64,000 nucleotides of DNA, taken from contig MNCI01020481.1 of assembly GCA_015680685.1 (NCBI GenBank), forward strand, positions 5,233-69,232, in the 5' to 3' direction. This DNA comes from Gnetum montanum. Its lineage: Eukaryota; Streptophyta; Gnetopsida; Gnetales; Gnetaceae. This document shows, piece by piece, positions 9,981-20,330 of the stretch. The first letter of the stretch is position 1; each line of letters begins with the position of its first letter. A program made the translations under genes and the position numbers. The notes under the pieces were generated by a model. That model worked only from the letters and a program-made list of their open reading frames with translations, was not told the origin of the DNA and did not search any database.

Positions 9981-10517
9981 GATGAACTTTCTGATAAACC
10001 TTGCAGCATATGGACTAAGCTAAATAAGACTTTAATTATTATTAAAGGTTTAAATGCTTTCTAAGATAATTAATATCGCACAACCCTCAACTCTCCTAGT
10101 TAAGTGCATTCAGTACGACTGCTTTGAGCACATGTGCTACGCTTGGGAACCTAGTAACGAATAGCATTTGGTAATCCTAGTAGTATTGCACTGGTTTAGG
10201 ATGTGTACAACAAATGGGAACGGATACTGATGCTAGGATAATTAAAGCTTAGTTAGTGGAAGTTAGTTACTTAGTCTCTTCACCCTTTCCCCTCTTAGCA
10301 TAGGCGATAAAAAGATAAAAGACATAAAAGTCATATACCTCAAACTTACTTAACCATACAACCATGACAATACAAGTAAGTCTGGGAAGACAACAATTGA
10401 TTAACCTTAAGTGTTCCATTAGGGCACGTAAGCACTTAGTCCTTGGAGTTCGACTGAATCACACGTGAGACGCTTGTATTCGTATGGTTGAGTGTAGGGA
10501 TACCTCGCCACTCATCA

Positions 10518-10740
10518 CTTAGTTAATATTTCTTTACCATCATTTACTATTCTTGTTGTTAAGTGTGGAATGAGTACGACTTAATCATGAGCATTTAAGT
10601 GTGACTACTTGGTAACCCAGTAGCGTACCTAGGATCTACGCTTGGTAATCCCAGTAGTAGTCGTGCACGAGGTCCAAGATGTGTACGGATGATTAAGNGT
10701 ATTCGTATGGTTGAGTATAGGGGTACCTCGCCACTCATCA
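10518..10740 (+). repeat. LTR fragments joined at an N (10698)
   Basis: 10531-10697 resembles the U5 part of a related LTR, with CTACGCTTGGTAATCC-type motifs. An N at 10698 is followed by 42 bp that nearly duplicate the last 42 bp of copy A's LTR and end CTCATCA at 10740. Either an older truncated LTR or an assembly join through repeats. Confidence 0.55.
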
Positions 10741-11589
10741 CTTATCTTCCAAACATTTTAGGTCATGACCTTAGCAATTCCAGTAGAATTACATACGATG
10801 CCACCATGCTAGATGTCTTTGACCTTACTTCCACTTACATGTGACATTTGATGAGAGGATTAACATTCAGTAGAAGGGAAGGACTAAGCATAGGTATGAT
10901 TCTTGAAAGATTCTTATGTATTTAGCATTTAGAGTCTATACTACGATCTCATTTTATGAATTTCCACATGATTTATATGAATTTCTTACTCGAGATTCTT
11001 AGAAGGTATTTATTCATGCTTAGGTTATTTATGTCAATCTTTAAGATTTTTGAATAATATAAATCTAGTTTGAAAATATCAAGGTATGCATGCTCTTCAT
11101 GCATGTTATCTTTTGAATTCACTTTTGCAAGTAAAATTTGTTAATTCAACAATGGTTTCTAATCCCCTATGTATTAGTATTTTTAATAATTATCAAGCTT
11201 TGTCAATCATTCAAAAGTGCACTTCTACACTTGATCCAACATCTCATGGGTATTGAAGGGTTTCTTATTTTGTTGAATTGTCAAATATGCTATTGATTTC
11301 TGAAAAAGTTAAAAAAGATATTATCTCTAAAATTAGACCAACTAAGCATTCTAAAATTCTAGCTACATCTAGTGCTTCATGAGAGAGTTCTATAGCTTAA
11401 TAAATACAATATTTAAGAGTACATTTTTTATTCTAATCCTAAGTAAGTTTGCATTGGTAATAGAAGTAGAATTTTTAAAACTTTGGGAAAATGTAAAAGG
11501 AAAAAAAACATTTCTATTTAAATAGTACTAAGAGAGACCTTGATTCAAAAAGTAAATTATTTATTTGCTACTATTCTTCATTATTTTTT
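10741..11589. other. AT-rich sequence, nothing recognised
   Basis: No long open frame and no recognisable repeat. Some stretches may belong to the degenerate LINE sequence that follows, but I cannot show it. Confidence 0.4.
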
Positions 11590-11800
11590 ATGCACAACTA
11601 GTAGAGCACCAATGGAATCTTGTCATATGAAACCTGAAATAGGTAGATGGCTTAAAACTTGTCATGAGGAATGAATATGCTAACTATGTAGTTTAGATAG
11701 TATTGAAGATGAATACAACATTTCCTACAATGCCCTACATTTGAACACAACAGATATATATGGGATATTATGATTGTAAACTTGGTTGATTTGTTTGAAA
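11590..11800 (+). pseudogene. Possible reverse-transcriptase C-terminal zinc motif remnant
   Basis: One frame reads MESCHMKPEIGRWLKTCHEE, stop, IC, stop, LCSLDSIEDEYNISYN. This resembles the Cys-x2-Cys ... E-D-E-x-H segment at the end of some non-LTR retrotransposon polymerases. The frame is broken by several stops and the downstream Cys is lost. It may be part of the same old LINE as the endonuclease remnant, but the order (C-terminal motif upstream of endonuclease) implies two copies or a rearrangement. Low confidence. Confidence 0.25.
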
Positions 11801-12524
11801 TGTGACTAAGAACACTTCACAGTTTTCTTCATGATGTTTTCAAAACTCATAGCATGTATCTTTTTACTATTGAATAAATCTAGAGGATCTATAGATGCAA
11901 TAACATTTCAGTTTTAGTTTTATTATATGATTGAGATAAATCTTAACTAACTTAAATAAGAAATTCTTCTATGTTTTAGTAGAATTGATTATAAATCTTG
12001 ACTCACAAAAGTAAAAAGTTCTTATACACATTAGAAGAATTGATTATGTAATTACTTTTATATTATAATCTTCCAAAGTGATGTTCCTAATGTCATCAAG
12101 AGAATCATATGTTTAAGTTACATCTATTGATACTTTGAAAGAACACAATGCAAACATGTTAGCAATAAGATGTAGATCATACTAAAGTTACTTCTACTAA
12201 TCCTTGACTTTCTTTTAATGCTACTCAAGAGAATGTACCTTTAAAAAAGGTATATTCAACTCTAAAGAATTCTTTAATAGCTAAGTGAATTTATCTCTTA
12301 AAAATAGATTAAATCTTATAGATGATTAACATTTTCCAAATATTTCATTTATTGATAATTGTTTTGCAACTTCTAGGTAGGATATGGAGACATCATATGA
12401 GAGGATGTTGGTTTCATTGATAAGGCAGAGGCCTTCTCCTCCTCTATCGAATGTTAATCCTCTAAATAAATGTCTCGGACCTTACTAATAAACTTTGAAC
12501 AAATTTTGCTAGTAAATTTGTTGA

Positions 12525-13165
12525 CAAATAATATTTATTCTTGGCTTTATTCTTTTTCAAGAGACTAAAATTTCCAATTCAGATATATTCATAGTTGATA
12601 ATAACATTCTTCATAATTCTATAATGTTATTTACTAATCATAATAAGAGTCAAGGTGGTGTAGTTCTTATTATTAATCATATTTTGTGTAATAAAATCAT
12701 ATCTCATGGAAAAAATAATTTTATAGTCTAGACTATTCTTTAAAATGCTTCAAGTAATTGTAGTATTTATAACATTTATGCTCATGCTAAATCTACACAG
12801 AATTATTCTATAGTAGTTTATTCTTCAAAGTTTGCTAAAATATTCATTAGCTTTTTAGTAGTAATTTTAATATGCTAGAAAATTCTCAAGGAAAATTTAA
12901 TGTAGCTTATTTTCAACTTATAGGTCATGAGCTCTCTATTTGATGTGATATCAAAATGTTTTTTTCTTATTGGATGTTTCTAATATTTATGCTGGTCATT
13001 ATGATTGGTTTGCTTGGTCTAACTATTTAGAGGGTAACAACCAAATCTTTGAAAGACTTGATCAATTTTATTTTATAAATTACTCCTCTTGGTTTTAAAA
13101 TAAGGTTCTCACATTTTCACCATTTTTATGGAGCAGTGATGGTTCTTGGTGGACTTTAAAAGGTT
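12525..13165 (+). pseudogene. LINE (L1-like) endonuclease remnant
   Basis: Several frames pieced together match the apurinic endonuclease domain at the start of plant LINE ORF2. ILGFILFQETKISNSDIF (near 12535) is the Q-E-T-K motif. SQGGVVLIIN follows. SNFNMLENSQGKFN (near 12860) sits where the G-D-F-N motif belongs. DWFAWSNYLEGNNQIFERLD (about 13000-13060) then FYFINYSSWF matches the region containing the catalytic S-D-H neighbourhood. FSPFLWSSDGSWWTLKG ends the match near 13160. At least two frameshifts and several stops are present, so the copy is old. The RT domain does not follow. Confidence 0.65.
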
Positions 13166-13169
13166 GATA

Positions 13170-14880
13170 ACGTTACGATACCTTGGTTTTATAAAAAAAC
13201 ATATTTCAAGATAGTTTGCCAAATACAAGGCAAAAATTTTGAAGGTCATATTTTAATTAAAATATTAAAGCAACGTTGGGGGAGAATATTGGATTTACGT
13301 GAGGGATATATCCAAGCATGCAAGGCACCTTATATTTTAATTGGGAAATTGATAAAGTTTCAAACTTAAACAATCAAGTTCAAAATTCCCAAAACAGCAT
13401 TCATTAAAATATTAAATTTTATGCAAAGTTGGTGCAACTAAATTTTCAAAAAATTAGCAGCCATGGCATGGTGCTTGCTGCTAATTTAAACTCTAGGAAA
13501 ATACCAAACGACTTCCAAAGGCGCCAATACCAAACTCCAGGAAAATACTAAATGGCTTTCAACAGTGCCATCATCTCAAATCTGCGAGCTTGTAGAATCA
13601 AACCCATACTTTTTCAAGAAGTAATGTCGACATCCACGGCCTGAAATGGAGCCTAAAATGCAGCTCATATGTGAAGCAATTGGCCATGTACATCACAAAT
13701 TTAAGTAGTAACACGCAACGGGGATCATTCTGCGCAGCACCAAGCTCGTTAAAGCGTGAATGCTCCCGAATTCGTGGCTTCCACAGGCATTAGAAATTGC
13801 ATGTTCGCTAACAAACCCGTAGTTGCAAAGTCTCATTCATCCATGGATCCCTTGACAGTAAAACCCCTGAAACCCTGCAATACTTACCTCGAACGAGCTC
13901 CACCATGTTGTTGTATGCCGATTTCTTAGCATAGAGCATCATGAAAAATCATGGCAAAAATTGTAAAGGCGTGGTGGTGGATTACCTGTCTATGGTGCTC
14001 ACAGAGGCGGCAAAGATGATGTTTTTCCAAACTTTCATGTTGCAGAGTGGTGTTTCAAAAATTAATCAAAGATGATACACCACCATGCCTATCATAGAGG
14101 CAGAGACGGAGGTAAGAACAAGTGGTTGCTACCCTGTAGAGGCAGGTGGCGTTGATGGAGTGTGTGACAAGCACATCGTGGTTACTCATCGGCACTGTGA
14201 CCACATTCACTGTTGCGTTTCACACCCACCATTATTTTTTCAAGATATTGTTGTTTCATATTACATACATTTCTATTAAGGTTTTGGTATGGAGTTATAA
14301 AATGACCTAAGAAATAATCATAAAATAAAACCATGATAGGGAAAGAAGAAGAATAAAATATAATAATTAAATATAAACAACCATGGATTGGCTATCTTGC
14401 AATTGTATTCGGGTGACCTAAAATTGAAGAAGGCACCTTGAATTAGAGTTATCTCTATTTTAAAAGCATAAATTATTTCCTTCTTGTTGAAAGATATTTT
14501 ATAAGGGTTGATGTGCCAAAAATTGAGAGCTCATATTAAGGATAAAGCCTAAAAAATATTAAGAAAAATAAAATAGGAGATTTATAAGTTAGTTATTAAG
14601 AAGGACACTTGCCAATTATGGCTTAAATTTCTCATGGAAGTTATAACATCTTAGGGTGGTTATGAATTAATCCCCTAGATATTTTGTAACACCCTTAACT
14701 TCTCATGATTATTGTAACTACCCTAAGGTCACTATAAAAGGGCCTTCAAAGGTAGACTTAAAAAGGGAGAAGGATTGGGGAAAAATATATTTAGAAGAAT
14801 ATTAAAGATGGTAAAGCATGGCTTGCTAAAAACATCAATTCAACTACTTTGTTTTAATCCTATGAGTTCATTTTTTCCCA
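13170..14880. other. Unassigned sequence including a higher-GC island
   Basis: 13490-14250 is visibly less AT-rich than its surroundings and contains, on the minus strand, short exon-like frames followed by GT donors (MKVWKNIIFAASVSTI ending at about 13986, and MMLYAKKSAYNNMVELVR ending at about 13888 before GTAAGTATT). No complete gene can be built. 14300-14880 is AT-rich with nothing recognised beyond a TATAAAAGG at about 14731. Confidence 0.3.
13489..13576 (+). repeat. 44-bp imperfect tandem duplication
   Basis: AACTCTAGGAAAATACCAAA (from 13489) and AACTCCAGGAAAATACTAAA (from 13533) start two adjacent diverged units. Confidence 0.55.
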
Positions 14881-14893
14881 TTTTGTTTTAGTT

Positions 14894-14920
14894 GGGGGGG
14901 GGGAGTGGGGTGGTGGTGTG
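14894..14920 (+). repeat. G-rich tract
   Basis: Ten Gs followed by AGTGGGGTGGTGG, close to the 3' end of the minus-strand LINE fragment. Able in principle to form a G-quadruplex. Confidence 0.5.
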
Positions 14921-15089
14921 TGTCGGACCCCAAAAAATAAATTTAATTAATAGAGAAAAAAGAAAATAGTACAAAGGGGATAAAAGAGAGGGTCAAACAA
15001 GATGAAGAGGTCTCAAAGAAGGAGACACTAACAGCCAAAGGGGAAAAGCTCACCTCTAAAGAGGAGAAACTACAAGAAATTAGGAAAAA

Positions 15090-16136
15090 CGAGAGAGAAA
15101 AAGTTCAAGAGCTCAACTGCAGCATTAGCTGTTGAACAATGTCTCCTTGAATAGACAAGGAGAGAATATTAGTAGGAGAATCATGTTGAAAAACCACATT
15201 ACAACGAAATTTCCAAATAGCATGGAGAATAAGGGGACGAAGGCGACATCAGATATAAATCAAAGAGCCTTGAAGATGCAGAGTGTCACCAAAAAGAACC
15301 TCATCCAAGCTTGGTCGAAAACCCTATAAAAACCTGCCACACCAAATCCAAGGGCTATGAGCAAGGGGACAAGAAAAAAAACAATGAGTAAATGCATCTT
15401 CCCTGTGACAAATAGGACATCGCGGGTCAGGAACCCCCAGATGAGAGCGCCGAACACCCACAGGAAGACCTTGGTGAATCAGATACCACAGAAAATGTTG
15501 AATCTTTGAAGAAGTAGGAGTAGTCCAAATAGTCTGAATACGTTGCTTCCAAACCTGCACATTAAGATTAACTTGCCAAAGATGGTTGAATCTAGGCCAA
15601 ATATTAGTAGTGGAATTAATAAGAGAGTAAACAATCTTAGAATGATAGGGAAAAACTTGATGACCAGAAATCCAAGAAAGATCTAAAAAACCACCAAGGG
15701 AGTCTTGAATAACAACACTTTTGTTCAAGCTATCCAAAATCGTACAAAAGGTAGACTTTTGAGCAGCATTAATACCGTAAATAAGGTGACATTCAGTCCA
15801 AGTAATCCAACGATTATGAATGCGAAGAGAGGAGAGGGAGGAGATGCCAAGCTTATCCCAAGTGCTACATAGACGAGGACGCTTAATGGCCCAAGGTTCA
15901 TTGTGAATGGGAATCCACCAAGGAGAAAGCTTATCAAGTGTAGAGGAAGAAATAGTGATAGTGTTAAAGTTCCAAAACTGACTAATATAACACCATGCCT
16001 TCCAAATGGTGTTAAGTACATTTTGGCGCCCTATCAAGGAAGGAACACTACCACATGCTAATTCCCTCGTAAACCAACTTTGGATACCTGCACTGAACAT
16101 TTTGGCGCAAACTCTCCTATGCAAATTATACGGCAC
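15090..16136 (-). pseudogene. LINE ORF2 C-terminal fragment with zf-RVT domain
   Basis: The frame running from 16136 down to 15324 encodes 270 residues matching the C-terminal third of plant L1-like reverse-transcriptase proteins, downstream of the polymerase core. The middle has DSLGGFLDLSWISG and the end carries the reverse-transcriptase zinc-binding motif RCPICHREDAFTHCFFSCPL (C-x2-C ... H ... C). A frameshift or stop after CGRFL (15324) breaks the protein, but homologous residues continue in other frames (FDQAW, then LILHAIWKFRCN) to about 15100. The endonuclease and polymerase core are missing at the 5' side, where the fragment abuts a minisatellite at 16141. 5' truncation is usual for LINE insertions. 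This is not the missing part of the plus-strand endonuclease remnant at 12.5 kb. Confidence 0.75.
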
Positions 16137-16140
16137 CCCA

Positions 16141-16351
16141 TACGGCTTGGTTAGGCCTTAAACTGCCACCTATCGCCCCATACGGCCCGGTAAGGCCTTA
16201 AACTGCCACCTATCGCCCCATACGACCCGGTAAGGCCTTAACTGCCACCTATTGACACATCCAGCCCGGTAAGGCCTTAAACTGCCACATTCGGCCCGGT
16301 AAGGCCTTAAACTGCCACATTCGGCTCGGTAAGGGCTTAAACTGCCATGTG
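16141..16351 (+). repeat. Minisatellite, 40-bp then 30-bp units
   Basis: Three units of 39-40 bp starting near 16141, 16181 and 16221 share CCCGGTAAGGCCTTAAACTG and CCACCTATCGCCCCATA. They are followed by three shorter units (about 30 bp, from 16260) that keep CCCGGTAAGGCCTTAAACTG but drop the spacer. It is GC-rich compared with its neighbours and lies exactly between the LINE fragment and the Tat element. Open frames across it are artefacts of the repeats. Confidence 0.9.
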
Positions 16352-16495
16352 TCCTGGTGCGACGATAAACCACCATCACGCATGTACACATGATTTACGT
16401 TGCCATGGAACATGAAACAACACCTATTAGCTCATTCTACCCTCTGTTTATTGGCAGGAACAAGCTCGATGGATTGTTAGCGTTTATCCACACCC

Positions 16496-18145
16496 TTGAT
16501 CATTGATGGACCATATGGAAAAATCACAAGAGAAATCGACATAAAATCCATCAACTTAGGTACATCAACGAAAGACACACTCATAGCCTCAACACAACAA
16601 ACGTTAGATAACTACAACTACAAAGGTACGACAAAATCTCTCGACATAGAAGCCAATAGTATCACTGAAGAACCGTTGACCGAAACCCCCATCATTATGC
16701 CTGATGGTGAAATTAAAATATTAAAGTTAAGTACACTATTGCAACCTCAACTGGCCAAAGACATAGAAGATGTGCTTCGAAACAACATAAAATCATTCGA
16801 TTGGTCTTACACCGACATGCCCGGATTAGATCCTCGAATCGTCCAACACAATATTATCCTTGATCCAAAATTGAGGCCAGTATAACAAAAGGCACAAAAG
16901 GTTAAACCTGAGGTAGTTTTGGCAGTTCGCAATGAGATCACCAAGCTTTATCAGGCAGGTTTCATTCGGGTTGTCGATTACGCCGATTGGGTATCCAACA
17001 TGGTCATTGTCTTGAAAAAGAACGGAAGAATTCGCTTATGCATTGACTTCCGGGATCTAAACGTTGCGACCATAAAAGATGATATTCCTCTACCCAGCAT
17101 CAATCAACTTGTTGACTCGACCGCTGGGCACGCCCTATTATCTTTTATGGATGGCTTCTCAGGATACAATCAGATACGCATTAACCGAGAGCATCAGCTC
17201 CGGACTACCTTTATGACACCATGGGGAACCTTTTGTTACATAATGATGCCCTTCGGTCTCAAGAACGCTGGGGCCACATATCAAAGGGCCATGACATTCA
17301 TCTTTAGCGATTACATGCTGCACTCGCTCGATGACTATGTGGATAATATCGTGGTTAAATCTAAGACATCAGAACAACACATACAAGACCTTGACTTGGT
17401 GCTAAAGCGTTGTTTAAAATATGAGCTGAGACTTAACCCAAAGAAATGTGTCTTCGGAGTCAAAACAAGAAAAATGCTTGGATTCATAGCCTCGGAAGCA
17501 GGGATACGAGTAGACCCTGATAAAGTTAAGGCCATAACAAACTTAAAACCACCTAGCAACCTTACAGAACTTCGAGGTCTACAAGGTAGATTACAGTTCA
17601 TCAGGAGTTTCATAGAAAAACTAATGGACAAATTGAAACCTATGAACCACTTTCTACGCAATAACGTCCATTTTGAATGGACTCCACAGTGCCAGGAAGC
17701 ATTTGACAACATTAAAACAACACTTGTTCAACTACCCATAGTTTATCCACCTCAAAATGATAAACCGTTTTACATTTACCTTGCCACTTCGGACTCGTCA
17801 ATCGCGTCCATGCTTTGCCAAAAACAAGATGATGGAACCGAAGTCCCTGTCTACTACTTAAGCCATGCATTAGTCGCCCATGAGAAGAAGTATAACGAGG
17901 TGGAGAGGTCATGTTTAGCCTTGGTCTTTTCCTTAAAGAAATGACGACATTACCTCTTCCATAACCAAGTCAATATAATCTGCAAGGATAATGTGCTCAG
18001 AGCCATTACAGGAAACATTTATGAGTCAAGCAGAATAGCCCGTTGGAAAGCCATGATAGTTTAGTTTGACCTACACTACATAACGCAATCATTAGTTAAG
18101 GGTCAAGCCATAGCGAATCAAATGACTACATCACCAATGCATGAT
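16496..18145 (+). pseudogene. pol: Tat pol, part 1: reverse transcriptase and RNase H
   Basis: RT copies the element RNA into DNA and RNase H removes the RNA. All of pol lies in one frame from 16496 to 19981, broken here only by TAA 16883, TGA 17942 and TAG 18062. Pre-RT residues include MPGLDPRIVQHNI. The RT core shows GFIRVVDYADWVSNMV, CIDFRDLN (finger region), FMDGFSGYNQI (first catalytic Asp) and MPFGLKNAGATYQRAM. The catalytic YVDD box reads YVDN at 17336-17347, which would abolish polymerase activity. The RNase H-like region from about 17768 reads FYIYLATSDSSIASMLCQ and EKKYNEVERSCLALVF. No frameshift is visible, so the copy is much younger or better preserved than the Athila-like copies. 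Confidence 0.9.
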
Positions 18146-18690
18146 TAAGCAACGATAGAGCTAGAGTTCCCTGATGAAAATGTGAGTGCAATAGACATAG
18201 TACCCGATGACTACGATGCCATTTTGAACTTTGATGGAGCATCAACCTCTCGAGGGGGAAGTGCTACCGCTGTCATCACCTATCCCTCAAGGGAGATTCG
18301 ATCCTTTCCTTATCGTTTCGACTTTCACTGTACCAACAACATAGCAAAGTATGAAGGTCTCCTTAGAGGTCTCATGGCAGCACTAGCTTCAGACATCACA
18401 TGGCTTGTGGTTAGGGGAGACTCACAACTGGTTTTAAACCAAGTCATAGATATTTATACGTGCAAAGTGCAACATTTACAACCATACTGTGACTTAGCCA
18501 AACACTTAATGAAGCAATTTGGAAACATCGACGTGCAACATGTCTCCAGAAATGCTAACACTATTGCAGACGCACTGGCTACGCTAGCGCTAAACATATT
18601 GCCTAACATGCCAAGCTCCATAATCAGTTGTGCTAAACCCATAACCGATACTCTTGATACGTTGCCAATTGCATCCGTTAGTACAACACA
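18146..18690 (+). pseudogene. pol: Tat pol, part 2: additional (archaeal-like) RNase H
   Basis: This second RNase H is the hallmark of the Tat lineage. The acidic residues are all present: D in LNFDGASTSRGG, E in NNIAKYEGLLRGL, D in VRGDSQLVLNQV and D in NTIADALATLAL. The stop TAA at 18146 lies just upstream, in a poorly conserved linker. Frame and phase continue from the RT domain. The domain itself, 18182-18600, is free of stops. Confidence 0.88.
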
Positions 18691-19981
18691 TGCAATAGAA
18701 TGGTATGACGACGTAAAAGAGTACCTTCTACACAGTGAAACACTGCGACATCTAACAAATGCACAAAAAGATGCGGTACGAAAGCGTTCTCGGCAATATG
18801 CACTGGTAGGGGACACATTGTGTCGTCGATCCTATGAAGGCATACTGCTAACATGCGTTGGTAGCGCTGATGCCCAAACCATTGTTGAGCAAGTACATGA
18901 TGGACTATGCGGAGGACATATAGCACCTAAAGAAATGGCAATGAAAATAAGACGCTTAGGCTATTATTGGCCACATATGGAGTATGACTGTCTCTCCAAG
19001 GCTAAAAGATGAAGTACCTATCAAAGACATAGTAATCTGATCCATGTCCCACCAAATGAGTTGCATACAGCGCAAATCACATGGCCCTTTCAAAAGTGGG
19101 GGTTGGACCTTATCAGACCAATAACACCCTCATCTTCCACAGGGCATAGCTTCATCATAACCACGACAGAGTATTTTATGAAGTGGGTAGAAGCTATTCC
19201 CCTTCGAAAAACCACATCTAAACACGTATGCAACTTCATTCTTGAAAACATTGTGACCCGTTTTGGCATCCCCATGACCATCATCACTGATAACGGGCCA
19301 CAATTCAGCAGTGCCAAAACCAAAAATTTTTGTGAAAGTCTGGGGATTAAAAACTCATTTTCATCCCCTTACTATCCTCAGAGCAATGGGCAAGCAGAAG
19401 CCACAAATAAAACCATCATTATAATACTTAAAAAGATACTTACCCAAAGCAAGAAAAGATGGCACGAGCAGCTGGTATATGCATTGTGGGCTTATCGTAC
19501 TACGCATATGACTTCAACAGGTAAAACGCCATATAGTCTTGTTTATGGTTTAGAAGTTGTTTTACCCTTGGAATTACAGGTACCTTCTTTAAGCATCACA
19601 CTTTCCGGACTCATCAACGAAGGGAAAAACAATGACCTACGCATCATTGACTTGGACTCAGTGGAGGAGGAATGCATACGTGCACTCAATCAGATTGAAT
19701 GGTACCAAAAATGACAATGACAATGCCATCGGCCCGACATTCATAAGCGCCCTATCAAGGAAGGCGACCTTGTACTTAAGGCCATTCGGGAGCACTCGGA
19801 CAAATTCTTAGCCAACTGGGAAGGGCCCTACTTGGTCACCAAAGCATACGATAACGGAGAATTCAAGTTAGCTGATATGGAAGGGAATGAGCTTGCAAAT
19901 TCGACCAATCGCTTATTCTTGAAATCGTTCACATTTGAGTATAGGCTCAGGTACGTGCTCGTCCTGGAATCACGACGGTAA
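18691..19981 (+). pseudogene. pol: Tat pol, part 3: integrase
   Basis: Integrase inserts the DNA copy. The N-terminal zinc region shows HDGLCGGHIAPKEMAMKIRR and LGYYWPHMEYDC, but TGA at 19010 falls where a zinc-binding Cys pair is expected. The catalytic core is complete, with D in WGLDLI (19106), D in ITDNGPQF (19289) and E in GQAEATN (19397), with 35 residues between the last two. TGA codons at 19712 and 19718 interrupt the link to the C-terminal domain. That domain carries IKEGDLVLKA and the GPY/F motif WEGPYLVTKAY. The frame ends at TAA 19979-19981. Confidence 0.9.
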
Positions 19982-20330
19982 ACTGATACCACAGCTTGTC
20001 CTGGCATCATGATGATAAACTGATACCATAGAATGTCTGCAATGACAATAAACTAGCTCCTATCTAGCATGATAGTAAACTACCATAGTCACATTCGCTA
20101 GAGTCTGCTAAGACTATAAACTGGTTCGCCTCTTCATGGTCCACCAAGACTAGAAACTGGCAATGTACCATCCACCACGATGCTAAACGGGAAATGTCCA
20201 ACGGGTCATAACATAAAACTAACCCATGATAATCAGCTACGACTATAAACTGGCAATTTTCTCTCTGGTTCCTCAATCTGTGGCTGCATTCAAACTTCAT
20301 CAGAATCGCTGCATCGCTAGCCATTGGCTG
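19955..20330 (+). repeat. Degenerate tandem repeats in 3' non-coding region of the Tat element
   Basis: Units share a core like GATGATAAACTGATACCA. The first two are about 37 bp (starting TCCTGG near 19968 and 20005); later ones shorten to about 30 bp and diverge. Tat elements commonly carry such repeats after integrase. Confidence 0.7.

Larger units (their letters stand above)
3452..10517 (+). mobile_element. Copy A: Athila-like gypsy element with RT-integrase deleted
   Basis: Two LTRs of one subfamily (3452-4243 and 9712-10517) flank a tRNA-Asp-type primer site, gag, protease, the last codons of integrase, a non-coding half, a remnant of the third ORF and a polypurine tract. RT, RNase H and most of integrase are missing at a junction near 7715. 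The element could only have moved using proteins supplied by relatives. No target-site duplication can be checked, because an N replaces the left flank and LTR fragments replace the right flank. Confidence 0.85.
9712..10517 (+). repeat. 3' LTR of copy A
   Basis: 806 bp, beginning TGATGGG (one change from TGATGAG) and ending CTCATCA. U3 is unusually CpG-rich and contains a 28-bp perfect palindrome at 9756-9783. TATA box at 9798-9805. AATAAA at 9975-9980 is the likely poly(A) signal. Confidence 0.85.

Noticed and set aside
16026-16043. 18-nt identity GCGCCCTATCAAGGAAGG between the LINE fragment and Tat integrase (19746)
   Set aside because: It lies antisense to a conserved LINE segment in one case and in sense of a conserved integrase segment in the other; both proteins match their families through it, so chance is the simplest reading.
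16170-16391. 73-codon minus-strand frame with repeated RPYRAECGSL
   Set aside because: Produced by the minisatellite; no homology expected and the unit length change would alter the protein arbitrarily.
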